In this document: positions 11,431 to 22,712 of the stretch, one piece after another
How the letters are laid out: every line of letters begins with the position of its first letter
Numbering within the stretch: position 1 is the first letter of the stretch
Assembly: GCA_022702545.1 (NCBI GenBank)
Contig: JAHRBC010000001.1
Span: 9,052,001 to 9,116,000, forward strand
Direction: 5' to 3'
From: Phycomyces nitens
Lineage: Eukaryota > Mucoromycota > Mucoromycetes > Mucorales > Phycomycetaceae
DNA length: 64,000 bases
Notes under the pieces: generated by a model
Seen by the model: only the letters and a program-made list of their open reading frames with translations
Databases searched by the model: none
What the model was told of the DNA's origin: nothing
Made by a program: the position numbers and the translations under genes

Positions 11431-13140
11431 TAAATCTCCTTCTTCTTCTTTTTTCTTTGGTAAATATAACTGTTATCGGCGTAGATACCAAGAATGGTAT
11501 CAGTAGATGTGCATTTGTGTCAACTATGTAAGCTGTTAATTGATTATGGGCACTAAAAGTGATATGTAATGAAAGTACGCAAGGTAAAATATACAAAATA
11601 ATTAAAGGATTTGAAATATTGAGTCAATTTAAGCACCTCATATTTTGAAGGATCAAATAATTTTAATTAAAAACTACTACAAAGGCTTGCTTTTCCTTTT
11701 CGACTGTGAATTATACCTTGGCTCACCTGATACATCTGGGCATTCTTTATAATATGGAAATATTCTTAGAAACAACTTGGCATTTGAAAAAAGAAAACTG
11801 CCTGGAATTGGTTGTGGCGAGATGATGTTTCTATTGACTAGATGGGTCATAACGAATACTTTGGTCCGGATTTACTGCCTATTTGTTTTTTAATATTAAA
11901 GACAGCATACTTAAAGGTTTCTCTTGTCATCCGTTTTTAAGGCACACCAATGTCAATCAGAACTGCTGGATACCTTTTTGAAATTCTGTCATTTATTTAC
12001 GCTGTATATTTTCTACATCTAATACATACAGAATTTCTATGCACTCTATTTTTCTTTGGTGATGTATTCCAAGTAATCGTATAAATAGAACGTATTTTTT
12101 TTATAGATATAAATATAAAATACACTAATCCAAGACCTTGCTCCACAGATCTTCGTTCTCTCAAGCCAGCTTTATTAATCGGATAGATGTGATTATGTTG
12201 TATCACCAACGCCACCTCATAGTGACGAAAACATACTGCGGATTCTACATTTGTTTCAAGAACCTTGTATACCTATGCATCATGCACCCAGGAACACTTT
12301 GTAGATAGTATACATTATACAATGATCATTTAAGAACCATATGCCTATCCAAACCATTCGTACCATGGAAAACATCAAAACACATTCTCGCATTAAGCAC
12401 CCGTATTTTTTCAGGTGTCTGCCCGGTTATTGATCTATGATGCTTAGGAATATGTACGTAGCATAGATGATCTATTAAAAGGATGATTATGAACGTGCTT
12501 TCTTGGTTTATTACTTGTTGCACAAGCTTCTTTGTACCAATTTTTTTTAACTTTTATCTGTGAGGCTTCAACAAAAAAAGAAAGGTACCACAGTGGAGCT
12601 TGGTAGAAAAGGTCAGACATGTGCGGTTGGGAAAACAAAGAAGCAAGCATTACAAGAAGTCTCGAAAAAAAACACTGGCAAGAATAATATTAATAATAAT
12701 TATCGACTCACTTGTAAAATTTCGTGGAAGCGATAGTTTTATATAAGCACGCTAAGCACCTCTTATATACATGTGTATTGAATTATCCACTGAAAAACAG
12801 TGATCCAAAATCAACTGTGCAACACATGGCAAGCGTTGAAGAGAAGAATGATGTCCTACTTTGCAGAGTTTTTTTTTGTGGTAGTTACACGATCTATAAG
12901 TGGTATGGATCGCATGGAGATGAGCAAATTGTTCCTTGAACACATTCCTCCTTAAAAGGTCTGTTGAAAACGGTCGAATAAAATAGGAAGAAGAGGAAAC
13001 TGAGCGATTACAGAATAACCAAAGTTACTTTATAAAAAGCTTTTAATGTATCACATTTGACATTTTCAATCATTTGGGCTTGGAACTATTTTCTCTATTT
13101 AAAAAAGACATCTTTTTCTCCATCCTTGTTCTCTTTAGAA
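11431..13140. other. Intergenic between the F-box paralogues
   Basis: No supported gene. The region is AT-rich with only short open frames on either strand and no recognised transposon motif. The last ~80 bp before the second F-box gene form an open in-frame extension (from 13057) that I treat as 5' leader. Confidence 0.5.
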
Positions 13141-15060
13141 ATGTTGGCCACTCACTTACCATACGATATCCTTACAACAATTGCAGAATATCTTTCTTGC
13201 AACGATTCCCGTGAATGCTCTTCAACCTGCAAAGCATGGTGGATACCATTCAGAAAGTACGCGTGGAGATCAATTGTAGTCCATAACAGGATCCGCTTGA
13301 AGCATATCTGCAATGTAATAGAAACAGAGACAGATTTTTCTCTAGAAACAAATTACTTTGTACAGATCCTAGACTTTGGGTGTCATGTCAGAGTCAGCAA
13401 CAAGATCATCAATATATTACAGCACCAATTCCAGAACGTAAAGTATTTAACAGTACCAAACGGCAAATTTGATGGCGCTAGTTTTGGACTTGTTGCAGAC
13501 TGGAGCCGTTGGAAATACCTCGAACATCTTGAGCTTACGACTCCTTCAATGAAATCAATAACCGAATTCAACAATGTATTCGAAGCACTATCTCTTTTGG
13601 ATAACCTTTCAAACTTATCTCTTAATGGACACACTGATGGAAATAATGTCATGACTTGGAACCACCTTGATATAATACATGAATACCTACCAAAGTTGAA
13701 GAAACTGCAGCTAGCCATGCACTTTTCGCCCATAAGCACCCAGGACTTGGCGAAAATAAGACAATCGAAACCAGCGGTCAACATCACTCAAACCAACTTT
13801 CACATCCTGCACACCACTTCACTATGGCTGTTCTACTTTACTTGCAAGTACCCAAACATGGAATATTTCTCATGGGGAGATGGAATCAAGAGTGATGAGC
13901 AGCTTGAACACTGGGAGCTTGTAATGCCCATGTTTTACAGTCTAGACACAATGTTTCCTCGCCTTGTCAATATATTTTTAAATTGCAGCGGATCAAATAC
14001 AAAATCTCCGTATTCATATTTCTGGAAACTCATCAATCGATTCAAGGCCCCCCTGAAAAATGTATGTTACAGCACCAATTGCGACAAAACAGTTGCTCAT
14101 CCAGAGAGTTCCCTTATCGAGTGTCTTCAAGCCTGCTCAACTACTATGGTTACATTATATTATGGAAACAACACTAGATCCCAGACCATCAACAAGTCCA
14201 CAATCACCTTTATCATGTGCCCACGTCTGGTTGATCTATGCCTAGAGTTCTTTGATAGCCATGTTTCTCTCGACAGCATCCTGGACAATTGCCCGGCTCT
14301 AAAGAAACTTGTCTTAAAATGCAGACTACTCTTCCTGAGTAAAGACGCCGCCAAAAACTCGTCTGTTCCCCACTGTTTGAAATCGATCATACTTACCCAG
14401 CTAAAGACCACTACAAGCGTATTCAACTATCTATCTCTTCGGTGCAAAGAATTGGATACTATGCGACTAAAGTATATTAGAATTCGAGGACCAGTGTCAC
14501 CAACTACCGGAAATCTGTCTATCGACATGCCTTTTACACAATTCAAAGTTTTGCGGATAGTTCATTCGACATTCTCTTTACACAAGGACCAGTATGATCT
14601 GAATAATGCTGATGATGATGAAAGTCGCCATAAACACGATATCCAATTGATAAACCTGCTCACCATTCAGTACACTGACACTCTTGGAATATCAAATGTT
14701 CCTGATAAATCAATCACCCAACTGCCTACAGAAATACTACCCGAAAGGATTTTAAACCAAATTTGGTTTCACTTTCACCTTGATCTTTCAAAATACACCC
14801 CTGGTAGCATAGCGTATCAAATGACAGCTGAGGAAGTACAGTATGCCCAGACACACTTTGAATCATTTCAAGAAATGAACCGTAGTCTTCTCAGTAACTC
14901 TAGCCCAACATCCAAGAATTACCGTTGGCGTCCCAAACGCTCTTGGAAATACGATCTTTTACGAGGCCATGTATTATTGAACTGTAAGGGTGTAGACCAA
15001 TATTGTGTCAAAGGCATGAATTCCACGGGCTGTCGGTCCGAATCCGATGTATCTTATTAA
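13141..15060 (+). CDS. F-box/LRR-like protein 2, tandem paralogue
   Basis: An intronless gene of 639 residues starting at MLATHLPYDILTTIAEYL. The F-box covers residues about 4-45 (LPYDILTTIAEYL, CSSTCKAWWIPF, WRSIVV). It shares order and motifs with the upstream gene throughout: ILDNCPALKKLVLKC versus ILDNCSSLRNLALC; FNYLSLRCKELDTM versus FNYLSFRCRELETM; GNLSIDMPFT versus GKLSINMPYT. The C-terminal blocks also correspond (RPKRSWKYDLLRGHVLLNCK versus EPKIHWKKDFIQGCAVWSCK). The pair therefore arose by an old tandem duplication. The predicted role is a substrate adaptor of an SCF ubiquitin ligase. The ATG at 13141 aligns with the paralogue's start; an earlier in-frame ATG at 13057 adds a low-complexity extension. 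Confidence 0.85.
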   Translation: MLATHLPYDILTTIAEYLSCNDSRECSSTCKAWWIPFRKYAWRSIVVHNRIRLKHICNVIETETDFSLETNYFVQILDFGCHVRVSNKIINILQHQFQNVKYLTVPNGKFDGASFGLVADWSRWKYLEHLELTTPSMKSITEFNNVFEALSLLDNLSNLSLNGHTDGNNVMTWNHLDIIHEYLPKLKKLQLAMHFSPISTQDLAKIRQSKPAVNITQTNFHILHTTSLWLFYFTCKYPNMEYFSWGDGIKSDEQLEHWELVMPMFYSLDTMFPRLVNIFLNCSGSNTKSPYSYFWKLINRFKAPLKNVCYSTNCDKTVAHPESSLIECLQACSTTMVTLYYGNNTRSQTINKSTITFIMCPRLVDLCLEFFDSHVSLDSILDNCPALKKLVLKCRLLFLSKDAAKNSSVPHCLKSIILTQLKTTTSVFNYLSLRCKELDTMRLKYIRIRGPVSPTTGNLSIDMPFTQFKVLRIVHSTFSLHKDQYDLNNADDDESRHKHDIQLINLLTIQYTDTLGISNVPDKSITQLPTEILPERILNQIWFHFHLDLSKYTPGSIAYQMTAEEVQYAQTHFESFQEMNRSLLSNSSPTSKNYRWRPKRSWKYDLLRGHVLLNCKGVDQYCVKGMNSTGCRSESDVSY

Positions 15061-15589
15061 GCTGTAAATATAATTTAACATAGATTTTTCCCAAAAAAAA
15101 AAGGATATAAAACTTGTACTATATACTAGAATATTAAATACTTGAGCTTGGCAGGATATTTTTCTGTAAGCTGACAAATAAAAGCAACCATCTCCATTAA
15201 TTTTTTTAATTATAAAAGCAGTGAATACTATGAAGCCATACACCTCTTTATTTATCTATAATTTGAAAATCGATTTTTCTAAAACAGACAAGACACACTA
15301 TGGTTTGCAACAGAGCTTCTCAGATTCAGGGACACCTTGACTTAATATGGTGCTCTTTTTTTTTGGCGAGACACTACTTGTGCAAATGTCACTATCTCAA
15401 CTCTTTGGAAATTACTAGAAAGTCTTGAGCTATATACATCATTTTCATCAAAAGATCGGGTGATATGGTTTATGTTTTCAAAGCATTTTCAGCTATTCTT
15501 TGTATTCTGAAAGCAAGTTTTTCAATGAAAAGCGAGCATTATTAATATCGGCTGACGATATATTAGGACTATGGGAATTTTGCTTGCCA

Positions 15590-16807
15590 TCAGTGGAAAA
15601 TGTGAATATGAATATCATGTTTGTTGAAATTCCCCCCGGAATACACCCCGGAAATAATCCAAACCACGCATACCATGATTATTCCAGTTACAATATTGTA
15701 CCATGAGTTTAGAGGATGTCTTTTAATATGCTGTTTTATCTTAGACCAAAACTCTTCAATAGGATTGAGGAATAGCAAGGGAAAAAACCCAAAGTTCATA
15801 ATCTCTTTCCTCAATCCAAGTAGGTACTCGACTGTTATGAGCTCTTGGGTTATCCATTACATCCAACATATTTTTCAAAGATATAAGAATATGATATGTA
15901 TTAGTTTTTCTTATTTTTACGGTTTTTGATGTTCCAGGAACCTTTTTCTTTTGTTATATACGCCCAAACATCTCTTGGGTATGTCGATAATACCAGCACT
16001 TCTTATACATCCCATGATAGTAATACTTTTACCCCTTTGCGTTGGGACCTCTTAATTTTGGTAGGTTTATTTTGAAGAGTCCAAGATCTATTTCGCATGA
16101 TGTACAGATTGATGCCTGCTTCAGCTATAAAACCACAATTCCTCTGGTAATCAATATTATTCTCTTTACTTTTTTTTCAATATACAACTTTCTCTTTCGA
16201 ATTTCCGTACCAGAATCTCGTTGCTCACGAACAACCCCAGTTCTCTTTAAAGATATATTACATTTTATCCTAATATGCCTATAAACTACATTGCCCAAGA
16301 TTCTTAAACCTAGGAAAGCTTTGCACAACTCATCATAGACTAGATTCACAGTTGATTCAGTGTTTGAATCAATGTATTTGATCAAAATAGGTGGTCTTTT
16401 TTTTGTTAACACAGGAAGCTCTTTACCACCACTCTCATTAAATCCATTATGTATTCTATAGGCTTTTATACAAGAAATTACTTGTATTCTTTGTAGCTTT
16501 AGGCTCAAGACATCTCTCTCCCTACAAACTGTGAATAAAGCCAACAATTTGAGCGTGAGGAAACTTTTATACTTTATTTGAACTAGCCAAAAGTTTTCTT
16601 CTTTAAATTGGCAAGGTTATGTTGTATTTCCTCCAACTGACCTTCAGCCATGCTATCTTTAGTGGTAACGTTCATTACACTATGCTGAGCATAACCATAA
16701 TTTATGTCTTGTGGGGGTTTCTCTCTCTCTGCCATTTCTGCATTAAAAGTAGTATATTCATCTACAACTTGTCCTTGCTCGTTTGGCTGATCGGAATGAA
16801 ACAACAT
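15590..16807 (-). pseudogene. Dead IS630/Tc1-like (DDE_3) transposase
   Basis: On the minus strand, from about 16807 down, there is a hydrophilic N-terminal piece ending NLANLKKKTFG, then a segment reading ILIKYIDSN...NLVYDELCKAF, GNVVYRHIRIKCNISLKRT and KRKLYIEK. Next comes FIAEAGINL (usual FIDEAGFNL; the first catalytic Asp is Ala here). After several stops there is VMDNPRAHNSR (usual VMDNAPIH), and after a frameshift LNPIEEFWSKIKQHIKRHPL, which carries the catalytic Glu. This order is the DDE_3 transposase family. Stops, frameshifts and the lost Asp show that it is inactive. Terminal repeats were not identified. Confidence 0.8.
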
Positions 16808-16810
16808 TGG

Positions 16811-18610
16811 TCGTTAAATAATAATAATAAATAAAATATTCAATAGGATTTTGTGAAAGAAAAGAAGAATAGTGTTGGCTGGGGATCTCAAATGGCTTTA
16901 AAATAGTCTTGAAAGTTTACCAATCTATCTTGGCCTGTTCCTAAAACGGATCAAGATTTTTCTTGCAGTGGCTGTGGGGCCAAATTACGCTTCTTTTAAT
17001 AACTCAATTGATATACAAAGATACGCAATTTGTCACCAGAGCCACTGTGGATTGTCCAGCAAGTTTTTATTATCCATAAAATAATTCAAAATCGCCTCAC
17101 TGAACAATTCCCTCGTTCCAGCAGAAATAAAAGTACGTTTATATATTTATTCAAAACCTTATGACTGTGATACAAGGTTTTGGGTAACGTTGTATACTGT
17201 ACTCTCTAGACTACATGTCCAGTCCTTTATTCCTTTGCAAGTTTTTTATTCTTCTTCTTGTGATTGTGTTTACTCATAAAATAGGAGAGCAAGGGTTTAT
17301 AAGCAAAATCGGCAAGATCGGCAGCCAAAAATATGTACCTGTCAGCTTTATTACTCGACTTGAAAATCGTATCATAAAGATACTTGAATCGTCAATCACA
17401 ATCAACGATATATATACATATACATATATATTATTGGTTAATTGAACTGAAGAGGGCAATTTACCAAACGGATAAAATAAACCTGGTCTGCCTTGCTGGG
17501 TGGGCTTTAAAGTGAATAAGCCATGGGTGATTAACTATTTACTATTGAAATGAATTAATTCTTGGCAACACTTGTTGGAGCTACAATATCGGTCATCCCG
17601 AGGTTAAATAAATGAGCGACATTGCTTTATAAAAAGTAATACGGATACATATGTTTTTTTTAAGAGTGAACATCCAATATATTGTTTTATGCCTTTCAGA
17701 AAATATAATTCATAGAAGCGCTGAAATTATTAATACTCCGATAATTATTTCTATATTTGGACATTTTAATGCCTGGATTTCGACATAAAAAAGAACAAAT
17801 AGAATAAAAGTTTACCCTTTCAATAAATAGGCATGCTTGATTTGGATAGTAGAACTGTATTGACAAGAACGACTTGATTTTATATATATATATATAAATA
17901 AATGCACATGTATATATATATATATGTATATTATGTCTTTATTACACTTTTCATGATTGTCCGTAGACAAGAGCCAATAGCTGTGTATCCAAGGGTAATA
18001 TTGGTGCCATGGCAACAAAAGTAGCCTGGAGAAATATAAATATATCGATTCTGAATTGAATAAGATCGCCCCCAAGATTGATAGTCAGGGTAAGGGATAT
18101 TCTTGTTTGCCTTCTAGGTTAAATATTATCTGGAAACCCAATAGGGTTGTGTCTAAAGTGTAGCAAGAAAGTATCATATTCTTGTGGATAGAATACCCCA
18201 TAAGCCCTATTCTTGTCTTACATCCAATAGAGTCTTTATGTTTTTGTGTAAGGAATACTAGGCTAAGTATTTTTTATGAATCATAAGCCCTTTTGAAATA
18301 AAGAGGTAAGAGTTGGCTAGAGAAGTGATAATAAAGAGCGTTATTATTCCCCTAGAGAAATATGCCTTTGATCTCCATGTTAAATGGCTGCCTTGTGGTC
18401 TTTTTTCAAAAGCTAGATTCTTTATATTTGCCCATGAAAGTTTAATTCTATTTCAACCAAGAAAAAAAAATAATTGATCTGAAGTTAAAATAAATAAATT
18501 TATACTTGTATAAATAAATAAGGCAGTGACATGCAAAGATGTTGTGTCTCTGCTTCTCACACTCTTACCCCTCTTCTTTCTTTTATATTTCTCGTGGAGA
18601 TTTGCAAATA
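16811..18610. other. Intergenic, no gene seen
   Basis: AT-rich DNA with (TA)n runs near 17880-17935 and small open frames only. The last ~70 bp form the leader of the small secreted-protein gene. Nothing else can be supported. Confidence 0.5.
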
Positions 18611-18916
18611 ATGCTCGTACCCTTTGCTTTGATGGTCCTTTCACTTTCTACTCTTGTCAAGGCCGGTCAGGCCTCGTTTAGCCTGGATCACTCTGGTCTA
18701 TGCAAGGTTCCAGGAATTGGAGAAGACTGTTTAGATGCCTGTTCCCAAATAAACGATATGAATGGTATCTGCGTACAGGGCCAATGTCACTGCACTACTA
18801 TTGGAGTCGGCAATTGTCAAGACTTCAACTTTGAAGGGTGCGATTCCATTTGTCTCGAAAAGGCACCCGATCTGGTTGGAATCTGCTTCAACGGCCAATG
18901 TGGATGCTTCTCTTAG
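18611..18916 (+). CDS. Secreted double CS-alpha-beta (defensin-like) peptide
   Basis: An intronless gene of 101 residues from the ATG at 18611 (an upstream in-frame ATG at 18539 would place non-signal sequence first). Residues 1 to about 18-22 form a signal peptide (MLVPFALMVLSLSTLVKA). The mature part holds 12 cysteines in two tandem modules with the CS-alpha-beta pattern C-xn-C-xxx-C-x9/10-C-x4-C-x-C. Module 1 has CLDAC, GICVQGQC and CHC; module 2 has CDSIC, GICFNGQC and CGC. Each has the GxC element and CxC ending typical of fungal and invertebrate defensin folds. Expected to be secreted, with three disulfides per module. Fungal defensin-like peptides are usually linked to antimicrobial or self-signalling roles, but activity cannot be read from sequence. 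Confidence 0.8.
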   Translation: MLVPFALMVLSLSTLVKAGQASFSLDHSGLCKVPGIGEDCLDACSQINDMNGICVQGQCHCTTIGVGNCQDFNFEGCDSICLEKAPDLVGICFNGQCGCFS

Positions 18917-20093
18917 ACTGGCCAAGACGATCACCTTTGCCTCCTATTACAATATTTGCATTGCATCAACCTAATCATATTGATTCTGGCCGCCAACAAT
19001 TCCTCTGGCTCGTTCAATCAAGCCATGCATTCTCCCCTTATTTCCAGGAGAGACCATTAATAATATTTCATAGAATTTGTATTATAGAATTGGATTCATT
19101 CTTATGTACACACACACACACACAAATGTATATATATATATTGTTTCTTCAATTTTTTTACGTCAATAATATTCATTATACATTCAATTATATACCCATA
19201 TCCATACCTTATATATTCAACTTGTTCTTTGTATGGGTATAAGATAAAAACGGCATAGCTTCTTGTTAATTTGTGCGACTAGGCGGCAAATATATATATA
19301 TATCCACAGTATGATCTGGGCTGTTGAGTAGATTTGTTATCCCGAATGATATTTCATCGTATTCTCCGTAAGCCTCTGGTGTATATTCGATTGTACAATT
19401 AGGATTATTTTTCTTTTTAAAAAAAAAACAAGTAATCTACAGACAGCCAGAGCCATTATATAAATTGAAACAGTGATTCTGCAAGTACAAGTCAATTTCT
19501 GCCCTAAATGCTATCAACTTGGGACTACCGCAAGAATAATGATATAAAACGATAATTTAGCTTTCCTGTATTCATTACAGAAACTCTTGTAATTTCTGCA
19601 TGTATTTTAGAGTATGGCTGTTTAAGCTCGTTTCACCAATATATATATATTATATATATATATATCTTTTATGCAAGTCTAACTCAATTACGATTTCCAT
19701 CAAGAATGTCCTTTGCTACATATCATTTCTAGTCTTGTACTAGATATCACAAGGATAATTAGCCAGTATATCAATAATTCCTGGACTCCTGTTTTTATAA
19801 TGATAAAGCCTGGAGGTCGAATCAGACGCAAGGGCAATTGGTATATTCAGACCATGAATGGTTTATAATGGAACGATCAATTCCAGTACCTTTATAATAA
19901 ATTCAATCGATCAAGAAAGCCTTTTTTTTTTCTTCCCCTGCTTCAGATCAATGAATAAAGAGACATGTTTTGCTAGACAATTCTCACCTTTCAAGTCAAT
20001 ACATTATATTTGACCAGATAGCCAAGAAATAAATAAATAAATAATAGTAATAATGTTAATATTAATATTAATAATGATAATAATAATAATAGG
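18917..20093. other. Intergenic, no gene seen
   Basis: The 3' flank of the secreted-peptide gene followed by AT-rich DNA. It has a (CA)n run near 19110, TA-rich tracts near 19130, 19290 and 19640-19665, and ATA/TAA-type repeats just before the MARVEL-like gene stop. No coding feature is supported. Confidence 0.5.
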
Positions 20094-21299
20094 TTATGGA
20101 TGGTATCCAGTGTAAGAAGGGACCTGCCCTCTCGTGTACTGGCTTTCAGGTACATTTCCATATTGATAGTATTCCTCAGAAGGACCATTGGTGGGCTTGT
20201 TTCTGACAATCTTCCATGATTCATTCACATTGCTTGGATAGCTGTCATAGTGATGAGAACCTGACTGATAATCTGGCTCGTAATATTCGTCATAATGATG
20301 GTGGGTCGACAGTTCGACCTTTTCACCATGTGCAGCCAACGGTGGATGTGGATAATAACCGGGCCCATCGTTTATTTGATTTGGCTGATAGTGTTCATAG
20401 ACTGTTCTTGGCCGAGAAGTATCGTAGGTCTGTTGTGGGAGGATCGAATGGGATTGTAGATATTGAGTGTTGGGTTTTGAATAGGCAGTCGTGGCTTCAG
20501 TAGTATGAGAGTAGATTGAATCTGACATGCGATGTCGGATTGGCAGATTTACAATTTGTTCTGGGCGTTGAGATCGTGCCAACATGCTGGTGATGGACAG
20601 TATTATCCACAAGAGACAAAGAAGTCCACCAGCCAAGTATGTTCCATTCAAAAGCAAGCATCTAAATAGGATGATGAGCATCCAAAAACGAAGGCACATA
20701 TATTTGGCAGCCAAATGGTTTACCTTTGGTACAAAAGTGGATAATACATGTCATGTTCTGCATCGAGCATATAGCAATACAAAATGAACCCCCTGGAAGG
20801 ATACTTAAATACAACCGTATTGTTCGTCCAAGGCTCCTGAGAGTCGACAAATGTGGCGGCCATGATCATGCCTAGTAATGGAACACTGTTTGTCAATCCA
20901 AGCGTCCTGTCGCCTCGAAATATGTCGGCTCTTCCGCAACAAAAGGCATGCATACACACAGCCGTTGCACTCAAGAAAGAGAAGCTCAAGAAAATGAACC
21001 AGGTCAGATACTAAATAATATATCAATATCGATCAGTTCCAAAGTAAAAAAAAGAAGCTTTTTTTTGCATTTGATTTTTGGTTTACCTGCCAATGGCCAG
21101 ATTCCAGCCAACTAGGTATGTTTGCCTAGTGAAGAAAAGAATGTTACTAGATGGCCTTTGTATAAATACAATAAAGATCTACCTTTTCCTGGTACATCGA
21201 AAGCAGCATACATTGGCTAGTATGGAAGCCAAGAGCGACAAGACTTGTTATGAATATCGATAGACGAAGTAGATTGACAAACCGGACAATTTTGCCCAT
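20094..21299 (-). CDS. Four-TM MARVEL-like membrane protein
   Basis: Four exons: 21299..21183, 21125..21087, 21010..20724 and 20661..20094, with introns of 57, 76 and 62 nt. All are GT-AG and consistent in phase, giving about 336 residues. There are four hydrophobic segments: LRLSIFITSLVALGF; YLTWFIFLSFSFLSATAVC; VPLLGMIMAATFV; and LAGGLLCLLWIILSITSML. A hydrophilic cytosolic-type tail follows, rich in Tyr, His, Pro and Ser (YEHYQPNQ, YDEYYEPDYQ, PSYTGYHP). The topology and tail match fungal MARVEL-domain plasma-membrane proteins. Assignment is by topology and general resemblance, not by a diagnostic motif. Without the first three exons the last exon would be mistaken for a single-TM protein. 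Confidence 0.65.
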
Positions 21300-21845
21300 G
21301 GAAATTAAATGGGCACTGCCAACAAGAACAAAAAAAAGGACTTTACAGGATATCCAAAGAGTTTTATATATATATTTATATTTAAATATAAATATATGGG
21401 ATCTCGATTCAAGGAGCCAAAGGGTAAAAGAGAAAGGTATTAAATAAAGTTGGATCCATATAGACATATATACATATATATATATATATTCATACCAACC
21501 GACTTATTGAACTCCTTGCTATCCTCCTTCCCTTGTCGGACAAATACAGAGTGGCCACGGGCCAAAATATATCACTGATCAGACTTAAACATTCGGTTCC
21601 TTTACTTGTTGCAGTAATAACACACTGTTCACGAGCACTCTTATGAAAACATAGGAGCCCAAAAGACACTTTAAACCCTTTCTTATTCACACAAAAGGGA
21701 GACCTGATGGCACTTTCTCAAATCGAGTGCATGAAATTCAACATTTTCATTCTTCAACAACACGTCATCAAAATATCACAAGTACATAAAAAGATCAATG
21801 TATTTTGGGGGATAACGAAAAGAGAAGACTCGCTTTCTTATATAT

Positions 21846-22496
21846 TTAAGATCTGCTGACCTCACGGAAGTAGTTCTCAAGGGTACCCTTGTTGGGCAAG
21901 AACTTGACGTAGCAACCATCGGGTCTGAACTTGCCGGCAGCACGAGCCTCGACGTAGTCAGCGCGGGAGAGAGGAGTGAAACCCCACTTCTTGGAGATGA
22001 TGATCTTCTGCTGACCGGGGAACTTGTACTTGCAACGTCTCAAGGCCTCAATGACAACGGGCTTCATGCTGTCCTTGGAGCGGACAGAGAAGATGATCTG
22101 GCCAATGTTGACACGGGCAACGAGACCGTTGGGCTTACCGAAAGCACCACGCATACCGGTTTGCAATCTATCGGCACCGGCACATGACAACATCTTGTTG
22201 ATACGGGTTACGTGGTAAGGGTGGACACGGATACGCATGTGGAAGGAATCCTTGCCAGAGGTCTTGGCCATGTACTTGTTGCAGCAAATACGACCGGCTT
22301 CGAGAGCCTCAGCAGACAACTGCTCGTACTCGTTGGAAACCAAGTGGATGCAGAGGGGGAAATCGTCGACGTGTGCCTTCTTGCGACCCAAGTCGTAGAT
22401 TCTGAGCTTGGCATCAGGGACACCACGGCAGTATCTGCTCTTGGGGTAAGGCTTGTTCTTACAGTATCTGTAGCAGCGAGCAGGACGGCGACCCAT
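21846..22496 (-). CDS. RPL10: 60S ribosomal protein uL16 (L10)
   Basis: A 216-residue protein of normal family length, starting [20 protein letters not shown]. Family landmarks are present: [18 protein letters not shown], the [20 protein letters not shown] segment, [16 protein letters not shown] (the loop that reaches towards the peptidyl-transferase centre and P-site tRNA), [11 protein letters not shown] and [13 protein letters not shown]. It is a structural part of the large subunit, joins late in 60S maturation and helps release the export adaptor NMD3. The CDS has no intron. Codon choice is strikingly G/C-ending compared with neighbouring genes, as expected for very high expression. It reads towards, and ends about 540 bp from, the MARVEL-like gene start. 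Confidence 0.97.
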   Translation of the reverse strand: MGRRPARCYRYCKNKPYPKSRYCRGVPDAKLRIYDLGRKKAHVDDFPLCIHLVSNEYEQLSAEALEAGRICCNKYMAKTSGKDSFHMRIRVHPYHVTRINKMLSCAGADRLQTGMRGAFGKPNGLVARVNIGQIIFSVRSKDSMKPVVIEALRRCKYKFPGQQKIIISKKWGFTPLSRADYVEARAAGKFRPDGCYVKFLPNKGTLENYFREVSRS

Positions 22497-22503
22497 CTTT
22501 GAT

Positions 22504-22712
22504 CTATAGAATGATGAGGTTGCTTAATAGGATGGTCTCAAAAGGAGTTCTATTGAGGGCTGAAGGTGGGTTGTGATGGTGTATAGAGGAGGTCGTGTTG
22601 CGTGGCATAATAAGCGTAGTGGGTCGTAGTGTAGTGGATGGTGTGGATGTTGTGGATGGATGGATTTGGATTTGGATTCTATTAAGTTGGATTGGATTGG
22701 TGATGGCCTTAC
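22504..22712 (-). other. Probable 5'-UTR intron of RPL10
   Basis: On the minus strand a good donor (AAAG|GTAAGG, first base 22712) and a good acceptor (CTATAG, ending 22504) lie just before ATCAAAGATGGGT, which carries the RPL10 start codon. Splicing would remove 209 nt of non-coding leader and leave a short 5' UTR. Leader introns are common in ribosomal-protein genes. This is predicted, not demonstrated. Confidence 0.5.
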
